DNA of 64,000 bases from Porpolomopsis calyptriformis (taxonomy: Eukaryota > Basidiomycota > Agaricomycetes > Agaricales > Hygrophoraceae), in the NCBI GenBank assembly GCA_951640195.1, contig OX621165.1, forward strand, positions 310,001 through 374,000, given 5' to 3'. Of this stretch, positions 22,703 to 35,182 are shown one piece after another. Position 1 is the first letter of the stretch. Each line of letters starts with the position of its first letter. The notes beneath the pieces are model-generated. The model worked only from the letters and a program-made list of their open reading frames with translations, did no database searches and was not told the origin of the DNA. Made by a program: the position numbers and the translations under genes.

Positions 22703-24030
22703 ATCGTGATCGCGCTTACTGCTCGGCCTCGTCTTGAGCTATTCGTCACCTCTCTGCTGCAATGGCTAACTCGTTACCCGAATGACTAGGTGAGATGCAT
22801 GCGCAGACATCACTCTGGTTGTACCCACTTTTACATGGACACACTGTTGCCAGTCCGCTGGCGGACGCCCAAGCGAATGGACAGCTACTTCGACTTGTCC
22901 TCATTCTTCGATTCCAATCCAACTCTACTGCCAAAGCCGGGGCACCATCACCAAGATTTTTCTACTACGAAAACGAAGTGGAAGCTTGGTCACCACTTGA
23001 TCTTACCCGTGTTATTAATTACGTCTTTGAAAACTGGCACTTGTCCCCAGGAAAGAAAAGAAACACCATCTTTGCAGGGATTCCATGTTGCCCCCGAGAC
23101 GTTTACGTGGACGACCGAATCCAGATATGCGGATTGTGCAGCATGTCAACTCAATAAGGTTGCCTACACCCCCTCCCCTCCTCATCCCGCAAATTGGAAT
23201 ACGGCCTTCGCGGCTTCTCAGCCTGTACACTTTTGATCCATGGGTTTCTGCGACCTCATGATTACGGCACGATTGGCCGCGTCTGATTACCACCCCCTCT
23301 CTCTCTCTCGTCGATTTCCGGCCCTGATCATTATCGTTTCAAACGCAGCAGATAGCACAGACTGATGTACTCCCTGACTTGCACCTGTTCGACACTGCTT
23401 CATGTCCAGTTCAGCAATGAAAACCCGCGGAAATGCGACCGGGTGACGTTCTTGTCGTTTTTTATCTTCCAGCTGTTTCCGAAAACAGCTGGTCGTTCCG
23501 AGCACGTTCGCTCGTCACCCGCGAAGCCGACATTCCGATCCGCACCACGTCCTCTGCAGAGTTGCGCAATGTGGCTCCATACACTTTCCAGCCTCAAGCA
23601 CCCCTAATTTGATGTTACATTATCACTTGCGTACCTCTTGCTGCATTGAAAGTGGGCCGGCTAGCTATTATCGTGCATCCCGGTTTCCTTCATGTCCCGG
23701 GTGAACGTCAACATTTCACCCTTCTCCCGTAAGAGCCTCAACATCTTGAACTTCCACCCCTTCCCCAGATTGGGTCGCCAATCAAAATCTTCGGTATCGT
23801 CGGCCTGGTGAATGTATAGGCCGATCGTCAACCATCGCGTGGTTATGCATAGGGAGCAGAACGTGCATTCCCATTGGCTTCTGTCCAGAAGCAAAGTTGC
23901 GTCTTCCTCAACGGCACCTAATCACCATCGTAGCGTTGGGGATGGGGAGTATAAAGTCAAGGGCTGCGAGACTACCCAACCCTCAGCGTTCAACCCAATC
24001 GCACTGCTTTTTGTCTCCTCTCCGTTCGAC
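22703..24030. other. Intergenic region between NOP53 and the HsbA-like gene
   Basis: A 120-codon frame at 22795-23157 (plus) is open but resembles nothing I know and has no splice-consistent continuation, so it is not called. A TATA box (tataaag, 23950-23956) lies 75 bases before the HsbA-like start and belongs to that gene. Confidence 0.45.
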
Positions 24031-24838
24031 ATGGTCCGATTCACCTCGTTGTTCGTTCTCGCCACCGTCCTTGTCTCTGGCTTTGCTGCGCCGACGGTAG
24101 CATCTGGCGGTGGGGCGATCTTGTCCACCATACGGGACGTATCTACCGATCTCTGGAAACTCAAGGCGTCCATGGAAAAGTTTCCTTCTGCGGATGGCGT
24201 TGGGATCGATAAGGCAAGTCTCCCTTGATTGACTGTTACTTGCTTTTTTTTCACGATTTTTGCTTATTTGCCCACTCTCTTCGTTCTCGCGGGTGTAGGT
24301 GATCTACCGTGAATTGCAGGATCTCAAGGTGCTTTTGAAGGAAGCTGCCGGATTCGCCAAGGTAACGTTTTTTCTTTCATTCTTTTTCCATCGCGGATTT
24401 ATCCCCCCCCTTCACCTCCGCTGACATGTGCATCTGTCGTTTCCCCATCTTTCCTCCTGCGCAGGCCGCGGGACATCTTTCTGACGCGGAGTGTGTGCCG
24501 ATTATAGACACGATCGTGAGCTTCCAGCCGGCGATATACACCTCGCTTGCGCTGGTGATCCAGAAGAAGGACCAGTTTGACGCGCTGCCTGTTCGTGATA
24601 TCCGTGGACGTGTGCATACTGACCTCAAAGAAGTTTATCATCGCTTGAACGCGTGGGAGGTCGCGTTCCGCAATATCGTCCCGGTAGGTGCTTCTTGGAT
24701 TGCTTTGTTTTTTTATGAACACGTTGATTGACGGTTTTGTTGCGAAATGGTATATAGGAGGATCATGTGAAGCACCTTGAGGCGATCGACTATGCCCTCG
24801 GTGTTTTGTTTCAAAAGGCTATTGAAGCTTACGCTTGA
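24031..24838 (+). CDS. HsbA-like secreted protein (hydrophobic surface binding / galactomannoprotein family)
   Basis: Exons 24031-24213, 24299-24361, 24465-24683 and 24758-24838. Signal peptide MVRFTSLFVLATVLVSGFAA is followed by an all-helical chain of about 160 residues without cysteines (STIRDVSTDLWKLKASMEKF, VIYRELQDLKVLLKEAAGF, IIDTIVSFQPAIYTSLALVI). This fits the HsbA family, whose founding Aspergillus member binds hydrophobic surfaces and recruits lytic enzymes. Assignment rests on signal peptide, size and helical pattern. Intron 1 has a GC donor (AAG|gcaagt), a rare but valid class; the other donors are GT. TATA box at 23950. Confidence 0.7.
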
Positions 24839-25190
24839 AATCGCTGCTGTAGGCACGGGGGGTGCTGGGGATTGCGTGAGAGGTGGAAGGGGGCGATGAA
24901 ATCTTGAGTGGTTGGTTGGTAAGTGGGTGAAATAGCTGAGTGGATGTGCCTAGTAATTTACCCCTTGTTTAAACAAACTATCCGTGAATGCGGTGTGGGT
25001 TTGTTCATTTTCATTTTCAACCCTGGTCCAAGTCATGAATTGGATGAAGAGGGGAAATTTCGTGCAGCGTAACAACCATCATATTCTTCAGACACAGCCG
25101 CGATCGCCCCAGTTGAATGCTATTAGGCCAATGACGAAGGCGATCCCATTGATATCCTGACGCTGCGGTCTCATAAAAGAGGCTTTTGGG
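24839..25190. other. Intergenic spacer before the NLR cluster
   Basis: No gene seen. It ends where a duplicated 3'-flank unit begins (ggggctaagaggca, about 25188). Confidence 0.5.
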
Positions 25191-25453
25191 GCTAAGAGGC
25201 AACATTGGCATTCAACGCAAGAAATAAATTCTAAAGAATGTTCCGAACCATAACAAAGTTGACAAAAAAACCGTTGTTATGAAAGCAAAACTTTAATAGC
25301 GACAAACGGCACACTCGGGAGACAATAGAATCTCCTGACCAGTGGTGAGGCCATAGGACGATGGCTAGGAAAAGCTAGATGTTACGAAAATAGGCGTCCA
25401 TGCCGGTAAAATCAAGGATAATGACACGACCATCCGTTGTGCCAAAGACTTCA
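25191..25453 (-). repeat. Truncated NLR duplicon (3' flank copy)
   Basis: This stretch repeats, with divergence, the 3' flanks of NLR1 (25454-25650) and NLR2 (30429-30613). Shared parts are a ggctgagaggca-like edge, a ttcaattcaatt / taaag / gttccagca block, then tggtgaggccataggacgatggctaggaaaag. It holds a relic coding end (next entry) and is the residue of another tandem copy that has been almost wholly deleted. Confidence 0.75.
25375..25449 (-). pseudogene. Relic of an NLR WD40 exon (last 24 codons plus stop)
   Basis: The minus strand reads VFGTTDGRVIILDFTGMDAY then FRNI and a stop, the same ending as NLR1 and NLR2. Upstream of VFG the similarity stops at once and the 3' flank of the NLR1 unit begins. 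The relic is closer to NLR2 (VFGTEDGR) than to adjacent NLR1 (VFAIKYGR). The break looks like a deletion that fused this gene end to the edge of the next duplicon. Confidence 0.75.
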
Positions 25454-25647
25454 TGGGCTGAGAGGCAATACTAGCATTCAATTCAATTCAATTCTAAAGG
25501 TGCTGTTCCAGCAAACCATAACCAAAAAAAAAAACGTGCAGGGATATGTTATGAAAAGCAAGAATATTATAACGACAAACAGCAGACTTGGGAGACGGCA
25601 GAAACTCCTAAACGGTGGTGAGGCCATAAGACGATGGCTAGGAAAAG

Positions 25648-28600
25648 CTAGATGTTACGAAAATAGGTGTCCATGCCAGTAAAATCAAGGATAATGATAC
25701 GACCATATTTGATAGCAAAAACTGCACGGGCGCCATTTGTGGCCAACCTCTCCGGTCTGAGAGAGACGGGAACCTGGCAAATGCGTCGATTCAGAGTGAG
25801 GGAGTGGACCCACCCGTCCTTTGCGATATAACCAAAAATCGGACTAGTTGGGTTTAGTCCGTGGGTAGATAACGAGTTGCCGGTTAAACTACATGATTTC
25901 GCGATCGATTCGGCATTACTGAAATGTACTTCGAAGGTCTTCAGATGTGTACCACTGACTGCGTCCCATAGCTGAACGATGGAGTCGTTGGATCCAGTAA
26001 CGATACATGTGCCATCTGAGGAGAATGCGACCGCATTTACCGGATGGGGATGTAGGTAGAAAGTGTTCAGATATGTACCGCTGAGTGCGTCCCACAGAAC
26101 AGTTTGGCCTTCGGATCCAGAAACGATACGCGTGCCATCAGGGGAAAATGCGACAGAATTTACGAAATCGGAATGTCCCTTCAAAGTGTTCAGATGTTCA
26201 CACCTGACTGCGTCCCACAGTCGAAGAGTATTGTCGATGGACCCAGAAAAGATACGCGTGCCATCAGGGGAAAATGCGACAGAAATTACCCAATTAGTAT
26301 GTCCGATGAAAGTGTTCAGATGAGCACCGCTGACTGCGTCCCACAGTCGAAGAGTTTGGTCGCGGGATCCAGAAACGATACGCGTGCCATCGGGGGAAAA
26401 TACGACCGAATTGACCGAATTGGAATGTCCCTTGAAAGTGTTCAGATGGGCACCGCTGACGGCATCCCACAGCCGAAGAGTGTTGTCGCTGGATCCAGAA
26501 ACGATACGCGTGCCATCAGGGGAAAATACGATCGAATTGACCGAAAGGGAATGTCCCTTCAAAGTGTTCAGATGTGCACCGCCGACTGCATCCCACAGTC
26601 GAATAGTTTCGTCGTAGGATCCAGAAACGATACGCATGCCATTGGGAGAAAATGCGACAGAATTAACCAAATCGGAATGTCCCTTCAAAGTGTTCAGATG
26701 TTCACACCTGACTGCGTCCCACAGTCGAAGAGTATTGTCGATGGACCCAGAAACGATACGCGTGCCATCAGGGGAAAATGCAACAGAAATTACCCAACTA
26801 GTATGTCCGATGAAAGTGTTCAGATGAGCACCGCTGACTGCGTCCCACAGTCGAAGAGTTTGGTCGCGGGATCCAGAAACGATACGCGTGCCATCGGGGG
26901 AAAATCCAATCGATTTTACCCAACTGGAATGTCCTCTGAAAGTGTTCAGATGTGCACCGCTGACGGCATCCCACAGTCGAAGAGTTTGGTCGCGGGATCC
27001 AGAAATGATACGCGTGCCATCAGGGGAAAATACGACCGAATTGACCGAATTGGAATGTCCCTTGAAAGTGTTCAGATGTGCACCGCTGACTGCGTCCCAC
27101 AGTCGAATAGTTTCGTCGTAGGATCCAGAAACGATACGCGTGCCATCGGGGGAAAATACGACCGAATTGACATATGAGGAATGTCCCTTGAAAGTGTTCA
27201 GATGTGCACCGCTGACTGCGTCCCACAGTCGAATAGTTTCGTCGTAGGATCCAGAAACGATACGCGTGCCATCGGGGGAAAATGCGACCGAATTGACCAA
27301 ATGGGAATGTCCCTTGAAAGTGTTCAGATGAGCACCGCTGACTGCATCCCAAAGCCGAACAGTTTTGTCACTGGATCCAGAAACGATACGCGTGCCATCG
27401 GGGGAAAATACGACCGAATTGACCCAATTGGAATGTCCTTCTATCGTCCGTATGCACGAACTCCATTCCCCATCTACTCCATGGTGCACTTTTATCGGAA
27501 TGTCCAACTCCTTCCTATACGTCTTCTTAATTAAAGCTTGTTTGGGAGTGAACAACAACGCAGAGTGGTATACTTGAAGGGCACAGGTAGTGATCACTGG
27601 GAAAAATTCGAGGGTAAACCGCTCGCAATCACGCAGTAAAAAATTCGTATCCGTCACATCGCCGCCTGCATTCTATCGAACGTGATCAGTTTTACGTTTT
27701 GCAGAGAGGGGAAATAACGAACAGCAATTGCTTTTTGGGCGACATCCAACGCAAGAAGGCCACTTCGAAGGTCTCCCATCAGACTCAGTGCTTCAACCCA
27801 ATAAAGGAGATATTTCGAACAAAACTCCTTCATGAGTTCAACGAGGATGTCAGAGAACATGGCATTTGATAGGTGCCAAGCCCAGTGGCGGCATGCATAC
27901 TGCAGTTCAGGTGGAATGCAGCTCATGATTCGTTCCGGAAGGTTGTCCACTTCGCTATTGAGCATCGAAGGATTTCGTATTCGACATATATCTCGCTTCA
28001 GCCCTTTCATCACATCTAGACAGGCACGAGCAAGGAGAGTATGTTGTGTTCCAGGGTTAACAACAAATTTTGGATTACGACATCGAGCTGGGTTTGTTAT
28101 GAAGTCAAAGAAGGATGGATGGAGGGTTCGAATTACTCGGTTATCATCCTCTGGCATCATGATCACCGAGTGAAGATGTCGCAGGGTCTCTTGAACAGTT
28201 CCCGATGGCACACCTAGTAATCGTTCGAGAGCAAGCAAAGAGAGTGGATCTTGAAGAAGTACAATCGCACCTACAATCATCTTCAATCGACCAGAAAGAC
28301 CGGATGATATCTCAGGAAACGCATTATTCAACACTTGCTCGTATAACCGATCAAGGTTATAATGCGGAGATGAGCGTTCCGTTGTCGTGGGCGCATTACA
28401 TAGAAGCCGGGAAAGTTGATCTTTTGGGTTAGAATAGTTTCTATCCTCGATGAACCTGATCGACGTGGACGCGAAAATGAAAAGAGCAGAAGACAACATC
28501 GTCAAGGAATGGATATCAGATTCAGAAGGCCATTCGTCTTTGATCCCATATAGCTTTCTCGTCGATACGAATTTCGATGAAAGGTAGTGTTTGATATCAC

Positions 28601-30223
28601 TCTGCACGACGCCGAGTTCAACTTCATGCAAAATGTATCGTTCTGTGACAGGCTGCAGATCGTCGGATTTAAAAGCTGTAGTAATATGAGTTTCCGGCCG
28701 ACTGGTGACGAAAAACTTTAATGGGAAGAGTTCGTTGATGTGAAGGGAGAGCGACGATAAGATCACCGATGTCGTTCCGGTCTCCTTGCATTCGTCTAGT
28801 GCATCCACTACAACAACGCATGGAGGGAACGAACTCCCGAGTGTGCGAAGAGGCTTTACGATAAGCTGTTCAAGTTGATATGAAGGGCTCGCATAGCCGA
28901 TATCAGGTTTTGATTCCATAACACGAGTGACCTCGGCTTTGAATGAATCGCTGAAGTTTCCGAGTTGGTAGGCAATGCTTGTGAAGATTAAACGTGGGTT
29001 GCTGCACTCCGCGTCATCACGCGAGCAGAAGAAGCTTGCACCAAGAACGTCTCGTTCTCTGCAAGTTTCGGCAACAGTATAAGCAATCGTGGTTTTTCCT
29101 GTTCCGGCTGACCCATTGATCCAAAATATGCTGATATTCGCCGCAAGGGTATTGACCACTGGGGATTTCCCCTTCGATGAGGAACCATCACGGGTCGACG
29201 AATCATCCAATCCAATCCAGCTTAAGATCTGGTTAAGGATATCTGTCCTTGTGCCTTCCAAGCACCGTGGTCGATCTTTACTATCGAATGAGCAATAGAT
29301 GGCGTATGGTAGGTGCCCGCCTATGATGCCTGAGTCATTTCATCACATATTGATAACTAATTGGTCATCACCTTTCACGTCCGATTTCGCCTTCGCTTGC
29401 TACAACGTACGAAGTAAGTGGGAATCTCGTAACTGGACTTTCAACACAAACCTGAAATTCATCCATCATGGTCTCACGAAGGTTGCTGATGTCCTCTCGG
29501 ATCCTGATGGCATGTTCCTGGGAGGGTATGAATATTGATCCCATTGAGGCAGCATGAAATTAACAAACATCAAGTGCGAATTCGATCGCCAGCATAGTCT
29601 CAACCTACATCAATAATCCAATGTCTTTATCAGTCAAAGGTGGATGTACACAAGCAAGTAGGCATACCGTGAAGCTTTGGATTGACCACGCAACTGACTG
29701 GATATAACTGCTGATCCACTGCGCATCGTCGGCATAATGAATAGACCGCTTTATGATATTTCGAGAAGCCATCTTTGGCACTTTTTCCGACGCCGCATTC
29801 AATGTGCTATAAAGATATCGATCAGGCTGGTTCATTGTTGGTTTGAAAGACAGCGCACGTAAAGAGACGATGTATTCGGTCAATGGCCACCAAAGAAAAT
29901 GTTCCTTCATTCTTGGAGTTTTCAAGAAGTCGAATGAGTCCTTGAATCTGCTCTGAAAGTTTCTCGATGTCCTGTGCGTTTTGAGATGTTTTCTGCTTCA
30001 CTCATCAGAAGACATGGGGACAAAAAGAATGGATGCAATCCACCTTGATAACATCCAGCACAAATAGCAGACCGCCTATGCCCGTTTTGAGTCCAGGTAT
30101 TCCAGCATCTCCAACAGCGTTTTCGACAATTTGAAGGGTTGTTTGCAGGCCACTAACAGCAGTAGAACATGCCTGCTTCAATTTCTCCCTGTTCTCTGAC
30201 TTTTGCTTGATGGAGCGAAACAT
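25648..30223 (-). CDS. NLR1: NACHT-WD40 STAND receptor with MLKL/HeLo-like N-terminus
   Basis: Eight exons, modelled on its fully consistent plus-strand relatives. The N-terminus (MFRSIKQKSENREKLKQACS, then VGDAGIPGLKTGIGGLLFVL) is amphipathic and helical and resembles the MLKL_NTD/HeLo-like bundles of basidiomycete NLRs (inference). The NACHT domain has Walker A GSAGTGKTT, Walker B VVVVDALDEC, sensor FFVTSRPE and a late LHPSFFDF motif. A 50-nt intron (27673-27722) joins exon 7 to the WD40 exon (25648-27672), which encodes 12 repeats of 42 residues. Repeats 5-7 and 9-11 are near copies, both containing VRCEHLNTLKGHSD. Such proteins oligomerise on ligand binding; a cell-death or allorecognition role is inferred. 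A TATA box lies near 30370. Confidence 0.85.
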
Positions 30224-30613
30224 TGCCTTGGTAGAGGGAAACACAGAAAGAGACTTTGGTGGATGTGGGAAGAAGCAAAGACTGCTAGACACCGAGGGAG
30301 TCCAAGGCGTCTGATTTGATCATTGACTTGATGATGGGCTCGATCCCATGAAGACCGAGGCGCGCTTATATATAAGACAATTTTATTGGTGACTACTGGC
30401 AATACTCCGATATCTCATAAAATCGGATGCTTCGTGGGCTGAGAGGCACTGGCATTTAATTCAATTCAATGCTAAAGGTTGTTCCAGCACAAAAAAAAGA
30501 GTGCAGGGATATGTTATGAAAAGCAAGAATATTATAACGACAAACAGCAGACTTGGGAGACGGCAGAAACTCCTAAACGGTGGTGAGGCCCATAGGACGA
30601 TGGCTAGGAAAAG
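30224..30613. promoter_or_regulatory. NLR1 promoter and NLR2 3' flank
   Basis: A palindromic TATA element (cttatatataag, 30365-30376) lies about 145 bases before the NLR1 ATG on the minus strand. From about 30429 the sequence repeats the duplicon edge and 3' flank also present at 25191 and 25454. Confidence 0.6.
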
Positions 30614-33600
30614 TTAGATGTTACGAAAATAGGCGTCCATGCCAGTAAAACCAAGTATAATGATACGACCATCTTCTGTGCCAAAGACTGCACGGGCGCC
30701 GTTTGCGGCCAACCTCTCCGGTCTGAGAGAGACGGGAACCCAACAAATACGTCGATTCAAACTAAGTGAGTGGACCCACCCGTCCGTTGCGATATAACCA
30801 AAAATCGGACTAGTTGGGTTTAGTCCATGGGTAGATAACGAATTGCCGGATAAACTACATGATTTCGCGATCGATTTGGCATTACTGAAATGTACTTCGA
30901 AGGTCTTCAGATGGGTACCATTGACTGCGTCCCGTAGCTGAACAATGGAGTCCTTGGATCCAGTAACGATACATGTGCCATCTGAGGAGAATGCGACCGC
31001 ATTTACCCGACTGAAATGTAGGTTGAAGGTGTGCAGATATGTACCGCTGACTGCATCCCACAGAACAGTTTGGCCTTCGGATCCAGAAACGATACGCGTG
31101 CCATCAGGGGAAAATGCGACCGAATTTACCGAATCGGAATGTCCCTTGAAAATATTCAGACGAGCACCGCTGACGGCATCCCACAATCGAACGGTTTTGT
31201 CAAAGGATCCAGAAACGATACGTGTGCAATCAGGGGAAAAGGCGACCGAATTTACCGAACTAGAATGTCCCTTGAAAGTGTTCAGATGTGCACTGCTGAC
31301 GGCATCCCACAATTGAACAGTTTTGTCAAAGGATCCAGAAACGATACGTGTGCCATCAGGGGAAAATACGACCGAATTTACCGAACTAGAATGTCCCTTG
31401 AAAGTGTTCAGATGAGCACCGCTGACGGCATCCCATAACTGAACAGTGCCGTCGTTGGATCCAGAGACGATGCGCATGCCATTAAGAGAAAATGAGACCG
31501 AACGTATCGACCCGAAATGTCCCTTGAAAGTGTTCAGATGTGCACTGCTGACAGCATCCCACAGTCGAAGAGTATTGTCGTAGGATCCAGAAACGATACG
31601 TGTGCCATCGGGGGAAAATGCGACCGAACGTATCGACCCGAAATGTCCCTTGAAAGTGTTCAGATGCGCACCGCTGAATGCGTCCCACAGTCGAAGAGTA
31701 TTGTCGTTGGATCCAGAAACGATACGCGTGCCATCGGGGGAAAATGAGACCGAATTTACCCCTCCGAGATGTCCCTTGAAAGTGTTCAGATATGCACTGC
31801 TGACTGCATCCCACAGCCGAAGAGTGTTGTCGTAGGAACAAGAAACGATACGCGTGCCATCGGGGGAAGACGCGACCGAATTTACGAAACCGGAATGTCC
31901 CTTGCAAGTGTTCAGATGAGCACCGCTGACGGCATCCCACAGTCGATGAGTATTGTCGTTGGATCCAGAAACGATACGCGTGCCATCGGGGGAAAATGCA
32001 ACCGAATTTACCCAACTGGAATGTCCGATGAAAGTGTTCAGATCTGCACCGCTGACTGCGTCCCACAGTCGAAGAGTATTGTCGCGGGATCCAGAAACGA
32101 TATGCGTGCCATCAAGGGAAAATGCAACCGCATTTACCCAATTAGAATGTCCCTTGAAAGTGTTCAGATCTGCACCGCTGACTGCGTCCCACAGTCGAAC
32201 AGTTTCGTCGTAGGATCCAGAAACGATACGCGTGCCATCGGGAGAAAATGCGGCCGAACATACCGAATCGGAATGTCCCTTGAAAGTGTTCAGATGAGCA
32301 CCGCTGACTGCATCCCAAAGCCGAACAGTTTTGTCATGGGATCCAGAAACGATATGTGCACCATCTTGAGAGAATGCGACTGAGTTGACCCAATCGGAAT
32401 GTCCTTCTATCGTCCGTATGCACGAACTCCATTCCCCATCTACTCCATGGCACACTTTTATCGGAATGTCCAACTCCTTCATATACGTCTTCTTAATTAA
32501 AGCTTGTTTTGGAGTGAACAGCAACGCAGAGTGGTATACTTGAAGGGCACAAGTAGTGATCACTGGGAAAAATTCGAGGGTAAACCGCTCGCAATCACGC
32601 AGTAAAATCTTCGTATCCGTCACATCGCCGCCTACATTCTATCGAACATGATCAGTTTGAAGTTTTGCAGAGAGGGGAAATAACAAACAGCAATTGCTTT
32701 TTGCGCGACATCCAACGCAACGAGGCCACCTCGAAGGTCTCCCATCAAACTCATTACTTCAACCCAATACAACAGATATTTCGAGCAAAATTCCTTCACG
32801 AGTTCGACAAGGACGTCAGAGAACATGGCATTGGACAAGTGCCAAGCCCAATGACGACATGAATACTGCAGTTCAGGTGGAATGCAGCTCATGATTCGTT
32901 CCGGAAGGTTGTACACTTCGTGATTGAGCACCGAGGGGTTTCTTATTTGACATATATCTCGCTTCAGCCTTTTCATAACATCTAGACAGGCACGAGTAAG
33001 GAGGGTATGCTGCGTTCCAGGGTTAATAACAAATTTCGGATTACGACATTGAGATGGGCTCGTTATGAAGTTGAAGAAGGATGGATGAAGTGTTCGAATT
33101 ACTTGGGTATCGTCCTCTGGCACCATGACCACCGAGTGAAGATGTCGCAGTGTTTCTTGAACCGTTCCCAATGGCACGCCTAGTAATCGTTCGAGAGCAA
33201 GCAAAGAGAGTGGATCTTGAAGAAGTACAATAGCGCCTACAATCATCTTCAATCGACCAGAAAGACTAGATGATATCTCAGGAAACGCATTATTCAACAC
33301 TTGCTCGTATAACCGATCAAGGTTATAATGCGGAGATGAGCGTTCCGTTGTCGTGGGCGCATTACATAGAAGCCGAGAAAGTTGATCTTTAGGGTTAGAA
33401 TAGTTTCTATCCTCGATGAACCTGACCGACGTGGACGCGAAAATGAAAAGAGCAAAAGACAATCGCGTCAGGGAATGGATATCGGATTCAGAGGGCCATT
33501 CGTCTTTGATCCCATACAAGTCTCTCGTCGAAACGAGTTTTGATGAAAGGTAACGTTTGATATCACTCCGCACGACGTCAAGTTCAACCTCGTGCAAAAT

Positions 33601-35182
33601 ATATCGCTGAGTGACAGGTTGCAGAGCGTTGGTTTTAAAAACGGTGGAAATATGATTTTCTGGTCGACTGGTGACCAAAAACTTTAATGGGAAGAGTTCG
33701 TTGATGTGAAGGGAGAGCGACAATAAAATCCCCGAGGTCGTTTCGGTCTCTTTGCATTCGTCCAGTGCATCCACTACAACAACGCATGGAGGGAACGAAC
33801 TCCCGAGTGTGCGAAGAGGCTTTACGATAAGCTCTTCAAGTTGATATGAAGGACTCGCATGGCCAATATCGGGTTTTGATTTCATAACACGAGTGACCTC
33901 GGCTTTGAATGAATCGCTGAAGTTTCCGAGTTGGTAGGCAATGCTTGTGAAGATTAAACGTGGGTTGCTGCATTCCGCGTCATCACGCGAGCAGAAGAAG
34001 CTTGCACCAAGAACGTCTCGTTCTCTGCAAATCTCGGCAACAGTATAAGCAATCGTGGTTTTTCCCGTTCCAGCTGACCCATTGATCCAAAATATGCTGA
34101 TATTCGCCGCAAGGGTATTGACCACTCGGGATTTCCCCTTCGACGAGCAACCATTTTGGGTTGACAAATCATCCAATCCAATCCAGTTAAAGATCTGATT
34201 AAGGATATCTATCCTTGTGCCTTCCAAGCACCGTGGTCGATCTTTGGAATCGAATGAGCAATAGATGGCGTATGGTAGGTGCCCGTCTATGATGGGTCGG
34301 TCAATTCATCACATATCGATAACTAATTGGTCATCACCTTTCGACCTCGCCTTCGCTTGCTACAACATACGAAGTAAGTGGGAATCTCGTAACTGGACTT
34401 TCAACACAAACCTGAAATTCATCCATCATGATTTCACGAAGGTTGCTGATGTCCTCTCGGATCCCGATGGCATGTTCCTGGGAGGGTATGAGTATTGATC
34501 CCATTAAGGCAGCATGAAATTAACAAACATCAAGTGCGAATTCGGTCGCAAGCATAGTCTCAACCTACATCAACAATGCAATGTCTTTATCAGTCAAAGG
34601 TGGATGTACGCAAGCAAGTAGGCATACCGTGAAGCTTTGGATTGACCACGCAACTGACTGGATATAACCGCTGATTGACTGCGCATCGTCGGCATAATGA
34701 ATAGACCGCTTTATGATATTGCGAGAAGCCATCTTTGGCAGTTTTTCCAACGCCGCATTCAATGTGCTATAAAGATATTAATCAGGCTAGTTCATTGTTG
34801 TTTTAAAGATGACGCACATGAATAGACGGTTTATTCGGTCAATGGCCACCAAAGAAAGTGTTCCTATATTCTTGGAGTTTTCAAGAACTCGATTGAGTCC
34901 TTGAATCTGGTCTGAAAGTTTCTCGATGTCCTGTGCGTTTTGAGATGTTTTCTGCTTCACTCGTCAGAAGCCATGGTGACAAAAAGAATGGCTGCAATCC
35001 ACCTTGATAATATCCACCACGAATAGCAAACCACCTATGCCTGTTTGGAGTCCAGGTATTCCAGCGTCTCCAACAGCGTTTTGGACGATTTGAAGGGTTG
35101 TTTGCAGGCCGCTAACAGCAGTAGAACATGCCTGCTTCATTTTCTCCCTGTTCTCTAACTTTTGCTTGATGGAGCGAAACAT
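30614..35182 (-). CDS. NLR2: NACHT-WD40 STAND receptor
   Basis: Same architecture as NLR1: MFRSIKQKLENREKMKQACS N-terminal bundle, coil (KTSQNAQDIEKLSDQIQ), NACHT (GSAGTGKTT, VVVVDALDEC, FLVTSRPE) and a 2025-nt WD40 exon (30614-32638) with 12 repeats. Two splice differences stand out. The acceptor before exon 7 has lost its AG (ctcag in NLR1, ccgac here); the next AG, nine bases on in ATAG|ACGGGC, keeps the frame. The donor before the WD40 exon reads gtttgt instead of gttcgt, giving a 50-nt intron whose skipping would hit an in-frame TAG. Exon 6 is also six bases shorter. The gene seems functional but spliced slightly differently. An ATG farther upstream at 35335 is possible. Confidence 0.82.

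Noticed and set aside
22795..23157. 120-codon open frame upstream of the NOP53 gene
   Set aside because: No recognisable family, no splice partners, and overlapping frames of similar length on both strands.
26104..27177. Long antisense open frames (up to 357 codons) within the WD40 exons, for example 26104-27177, 31769-32383 and 42263-43099
   Set aside because: They arise because each 126-base repeat is a multiple of three and its antisense happens to lack stops; the proteins are repeats of the same meaningless unit with no family resemblance.
27654..27660. NACHT and WD40 parts as two separate overlapping genes or a programmed frameshift
   Set aside because: The same 3n+2 intron with donor, branch site and acceptor exists in all four copies and restores one frame.
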